Positions 62,725-64,000 of a stretch of DNA of 64,000 nt are shown here, in pieces (within the stretch, counting starts at the first letter, position 1; the number at the start of each line of letters is the position of its first letter). The notes under the pieces were generated by a model, which was not told the DNA's origin, ran no database searches, and saw only the letters and a list, made by a program, of their open reading frames with translations. The stretch lies in contig JABFQW010000092.1 in NCBI GenBank assembly GCA_013141455.1, positions 1 to 64,000 on the forward strand. Reading direction: 5' to 3'. This DNA is from Bacteroidales bacterium (GTDB lineage: Bacteria; Bacteroidota; Bacteroidia; Bacteroidales; F082). Position numbers and translations under genes: made by a program.

Positions 62725-64000
62725 ATGTCATTCGAAAAAAAAATTCAGGAGCTTCTCGATAAACGCGTTGAAGCAAAAAAAGGCGGAGGCGACAAACGCA
62801 TTGCCACTCAGCATGCCAAAGGAAAATTAACCGCCCGCGAGCGCATCGAATTGTTGCTCGACGAATCGAGTTTCGAAGAATTTGATATGTTTGTAACACA
62901 CCGCTGCACCAATTTCGGAATTGAAACACAGGAATATCTGTCTGACGGCGTGGTAACCGGACACGGGACTATTGATGGCCGGGTGGTCTATATTTTTTCA
63001 CAGGATTTCACTGTGTTTGGCGGGTCACTTTCCGAAACCTATGCCAACAAAATATGTAAGGTGATGGATCAGGCCATGAAAGTGGGTGCACCGGTTATTG
63101 GCATCAATGACTCAGGAGGAGCCCGAATTCAGGAAGGAGTGAACAGCCTGGCCGGATACGCCGAAATATTTCAACGCAACATTATGGCTTCGGGTGTGAT
63201 ACCTCAGATTTCAGCCATTTTTGGCCCTTGTGCCGGAGGAGCTGTTTATTCACCAGCTCTGACCGATTTCATTGTGATGAGTAAAGGCACTTCCAATATG
63301 TTTGTTACCGGTCCAAAAGTGGTGAAAACCGTCACCGGTGAGGTTGTTACAGAAGAGGAACTTGGTGGTGCCATGGTTCATGGAACAAAATCGGGCATCA
63401 CCCATTTTGTGGCCGATGATGAGCAGGAAGGCATTCAATTGATCAGGAAACTGATCAGTTATATACCTCAGAATAATTTGGAAGATGCAGCACTCACCGT
63501 TTGCAATGACCCGATCAATCGCCTGGAAGACTCGCTGAATTATATCATTCCCGATAATCCAAACAAACCGTACGATGTAAAAGATGTGATTCATGGTATT
63601 GTGGATCAAAGCGAATTCCTTGAGATTCAACGGCATTACGCGCCCAATATCGTGATCGGTTTTGCCCGTTTCAACGGAATGTCGGTCGGCATTGTGGCCA
63701 ATCAGCCGAATTATCTCGCCGGGGTGCTTGATATAAATGCTTCGCGAAAAGCCGCCCGGTTTGTGCGTTTCTGCGATGCGTTCAATATCCCGATCCTTAC
63801 TTTGGTAGATGTTCCCGGGTTTTTGCCCGGAACAGCCCAGGAATATGGCGGTATCATTATTCATGGAGCCAAATTATTGTTTGCCTATGGCGAAGCAACC
63901 GTTCCGAAAGTGACAATCGTTTTACGTAAAGCTTACGGTGGTGCTTATTGCGTGATGAGCTCCAAACATTTGCGCGGCGATATTAATTATGCATGGCCTG
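62725..64000 (+). CDS. pccB: Acyl-CoA (propionyl-CoA) carboxylase beta subunit, 5' part
   Basis: Open from ATG 62725 to the window end (425 codons), so the C-terminus is missing. [54 protein letters not shown] and [13 protein letters not shown] are carboxyltransferase motifs; the second half has [17 protein letters not shown] and [15 protein letters not shown]. It carboxylates propionyl-CoA, the step before mce. A biotin carboxylase subunit would be expected further on. Several minus-strand frames over this gene are shadows. Confidence 0.94.
   Translation, partial: MSFEKKIQELLDKRVEAKKGGGDKRIATQHAKGKLTARERIELLLDESSFEEFDMFVTHRCTNFGIETQEYLSDGVVTGHGTIDGRVVYIFSQDFTVFGGSLSETYANKICKVMDQAMKVGAPVIGINDSGGARIQEGVNSLAGYAEIFQRNIMASGVIPQISAIFGPCAGGAVYSPALTDFIVMSKGTSNMFVTGPKVVKTVTGEVVTEEELGGAMVHGTKSGITHFVADDEQEGIQLIRKLISYIPQNNLEDAALTVCNDPINRLEDSLNYIIPDNPNKPYDVKDVIHGIVDQSEFLEIQRHYAPNIVIGFARFNGMSVGIVANQPNYLAGVLDINASRKAARFVRFCDAFNIPILTLVDVPGFLPGTAQEYGGIIIHGAKLLFAYGEATVPKVTIVLRKAYGGAYCVMSSKHLRGDINYAWP

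Noticed and set aside
63250-63864. 204-codon minus-strand frame near the window end
   Set aside because: It is antisense to the acyl-CoA carboxylase beta subunit, whose motifs are continuous on the plus strand.
1-64000. tRNA, rRNA or riboswitch
   Set aside because: I looked for T-loop GTTC-type cores with cloverleaf arms and for conserved rRNA blocks and saw none; no intergenic leader showed a recognisable riboswitch core.

Overview
The window is chromosomal DNA from a member of the Bacteroidota, most likely an uncultured Bacteroidales or Marinilabiliales relative. The signs are type IX secretion (T9SS) substrates of both sorting types with a PorP/SprF partner, promoters of the TTG-N19/20-TAnnTTTG kind typical of the phylum, few Shine-Dalgarno sequences, lipoproteins, a UpxY/NusG-like antiterminator, a Bacteroidota-type EF-G paralog, and a methylmalonyl-CoA/propionyl-CoA module. 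I found no rRNA, tRNA or CRISPR array.

Layout. 1-588: end of a membrane glycosyltransferase. 636-5050 (minus): topA, an arginase-fold protein lacking the usual metal ligands, and a START-like protein. 5445-6713: UDP-sugar dehydrogenase (tviB type). 6948-15105: three translationally coupled genes, in which two secreted proteins share a divergent NodB-like N-terminal domain but carry different T9SS signals (type B, then type A), with a PorP/SprF gene between them. 15153-18444: adenosine kinase and an EF-G paralog. 18908-32287: an exopolysaccharide region with an unusual sugar transferase, a FemAB-like protein, an exosortase, Wza-like and Wzc-like export proteins, a UpxY-like antiterminator and a UDP-sugar epimerase. 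It is interrupted at 22315-24618 by a cassette holding an ATPase and a GxxExxY nuclease-like gene surrounded by palindromic repeats of about 72 nt.

32413-40173 holds a coiled-coil membrane protein, a LuxE-like protein, a lipoprotein and two tandem FG-GAP T9SS proteins. 40345-42543 (minus) is a selenouridine module: small ORF, mnmH, selD. 42683-45758 is mrdA-rodA. Then come mscL, a DUF3109 protein and argF, whose upstream region carries a 176-bp MITE-like insertion with perfect terminal inverted repeats and a 10-bp target duplication. 48579-56284 is mostly housekeeping: GT2, a flippase-like protein, ruvC, rsmI, an M28 peptidase, tdk, an SRAP protein and a Nudix hydrolase. 56392-61727 (minus) has a secreted three-repeat protein, dihydropyrimidinase, an SsnA-like amidohydrolase and an FG-GAP protein. 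62091-64000 holds mce and the first part of an acyl-CoA carboxylase beta subunit.

The most unusual features are the repeat/GxxExxY cassette, the MITE in front of argF, the coupled NodB-like/PorP/NodB-like operon, the family of low-complexity 'word' repeats in many intergenic gaps, and a 40-bp palindrome at 61859-61898. All functions are assigned by reading motifs; no database search was run.
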